From: Diogma glabrata
Lineage: Eukaryota; Arthropoda; Insecta; Diptera; Cylindrotomidae
Length of the DNA stretch: 64,000 nt
Assembly: GCA_963693315.1 (NCBI GenBank)
Contig: OY856188.1
Span: forward strand, 269,385,114 to 269,449,113
Direction of reading: 5' to 3'
Shown here: piece after piece, positions 62,771 to 64,000 of the stretch
How the letters are laid out: the number at the start of each line of letters is the position of its first letter
How positions within the stretch are numbered: the first letter of the stretch is position 1
The notes under the pieces: generated by a model
Seen by the model: only the letters and a program-made list of their open reading frames with translations
What the model was told of the DNA's origin: nothing
The model's database searches: none
Made by a program: the position numbers and the translations under genes

Positions 62771-64000
62771 GTTATATATCTTACACAAAAAAAAACAATG
62801 TTTGAGATATTATTTTTGTCGTACGATAAAAAATATTGTCGTACTATAAAAATTTTTTACCGCTCTTTAACCAATTAGAGCGAAAATTTTATGTCTGACA
62901 GACAATTCTTTTAGATGAATTATGTTGTCCTAATTATTGATTTTCATTTCCTTATTAACAAAAATTCTATACAAATAATTTGTTGTGTACAAAACATTTT
63001 TATGCATAACAAACATATCATTAAAAGAACAATTTGACCTACATTTTGAGATAAACAACAACCAACTACAAAAAAATAAAATATAAATAATCGGAACAAA
63101 TTCCTTTTGAATAGGATTTAGGTATATTGTTTTCCATTTTCAATGCACCTTAATACGAAATAAAAGTTTTTTATTCGATTGCATTCTATCGTGATTACAT
63201 GTATAATATGTGCAGAAAATGGAACGAAAAATACAAAAGGATTGGGAATTTATTTTTGTTTAAAGCTTTTCATTTGCATTTACAAGAATGAGTTTGTTTG
63301 ATAAATATTGTAAACAAAATGTATCGCGATTGAGTATACATTAAACAAAAGTGAAAAAATTTCGTTGTGATAAAAGTTGGTTTTTTATGTTTGTTGAGGT
63401 GGATGTAAAACACTGGTTACAATTACAGATTAAATTGTTGCCATATTTGCTATGGAGCTTATTTCAATCATGTGAGAAAATAAATATGAGTATAATCTAC
63501 TTAATCTACTCTAAAAAACAACTGAGAGAAAGGAATGTAATATGATAGTATTATATTTTGTTTCCTATGCTAATTTAATCATAAACTTGATCAAAGCACT
63601 TGAGTTCTATTATAAAAAGTTTTTTTGAATTTTTTTCATCAAAAAATCGTAGAAAGAACGAAATATAGACAGAAAATGATATATCAATGTAGATGATAAA
63701 AGCACGAAAAAATAAAAGCTTTAGTAGGAGAATTTACATACAACAAATTCCAAACTTTTAAGACTCAATATTTAATTTCACGCTCATGAATATTTTATAA
63801 AACTTGGATTAAATAAAAAAATCTAATTTGTTTGAAAATGTTTTTTTTTCCTGTCTCGAAAGGTTAAACTATTCAACTGTTTTTCAATTACCATATTATA
63901 CTTTGTTGTTGTAGTAGACAAAAAAAGCAACAAACATGTACGGAGTAATAATATATTTTTTAAAAACAAAACTTCAGAATTATTAAAATTATTCTGTAAT
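62771..64000. other. AT-rich DNA, nothing recognised
   Basis: No gene or structured repeat supported. A 64-codon frame at 63351-63545 has no domain resemblance. Part of this could still be LTR. Confidence 0.5.

Overview
This is a 64 kb piece of a eukaryotic nuclear genome, almost certainly from an arthropod and probably an insect. It is strongly AT-rich, has spliced coding exons, and carries many retrotransposon and DNA-transposon families of types common in insects. I see no rRNA, no complete tRNA gene, no CRISPR array and no bacterial-style operon. One 200-base run of N (61905-62104) marks an assembly gap.

The only convincing host gene is on the minus strand at 26.7-27.4 kb. Three exons join in frame and encode a proline-rich linker followed by the start of a CUB domain. 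One of them is a 27-nt microexon that could be skipped without shifting the frame. The gene's other exons are not visible.

Most of the window is mobile DNA, often nested. (1) 1.5-4.6 kb: a decayed RTE/BovB-like LINE (+). (2) 8.3-8.7 kb: the C-terminal scrap of a related LINE (-). (3) 9.18-12.72 kb: a ZBED5-like hAT transposon with an exact 8-bp target duplication, itself interrupted by a TTAA-flanked element carrying five copies of a 15-bp motif. (4) 21.5-23.75 kb: a second hAT-like element, also with an exact 8-bp duplication. (5) 28.5-35.9 kb: a nearly complete two-ORF CR1/jockey-group LINE (-) whose ORF2 is split by a different, 5'-truncated LINE (+) with a 10-bp target duplication. (6) 37-38.3 kb: a broken copy of an unnamed repetitive gene family. 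(7) 44.47-45.27 kb: a short Tc1/mariner-type element with a small intron. (8) 62.1-62.6 kb: the end of a Gypsy-type pol gene plus the start of an LTR.

Three large elements, at 14.3-15.8, 39.6-42.8 and 49.0-51.5 kb, share a design: a short palindrome near the 5' end followed by long internal tandem arrays. Two of them also share their ends. Foldback elements and long palindromes lie at 17.65, 19.0/20.7, 46.0, 51.5, 58.0-59.0 and 60.7-61.2 kb. The most unusual signal is a set of five roughly 150-bp snapback elements (20.23, 23.50, 24.92, 25.34 and 42.99 kb). They share an AAAATAGTATA-like tip, and most have a GC-rich apex, but their arms differ in sequence from locus to locus while staying self-complementary.

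The remaining sequence is AT-rich with simple repeats and no supportable genes. All family names rest on motif recognition by eye; no database search was possible.
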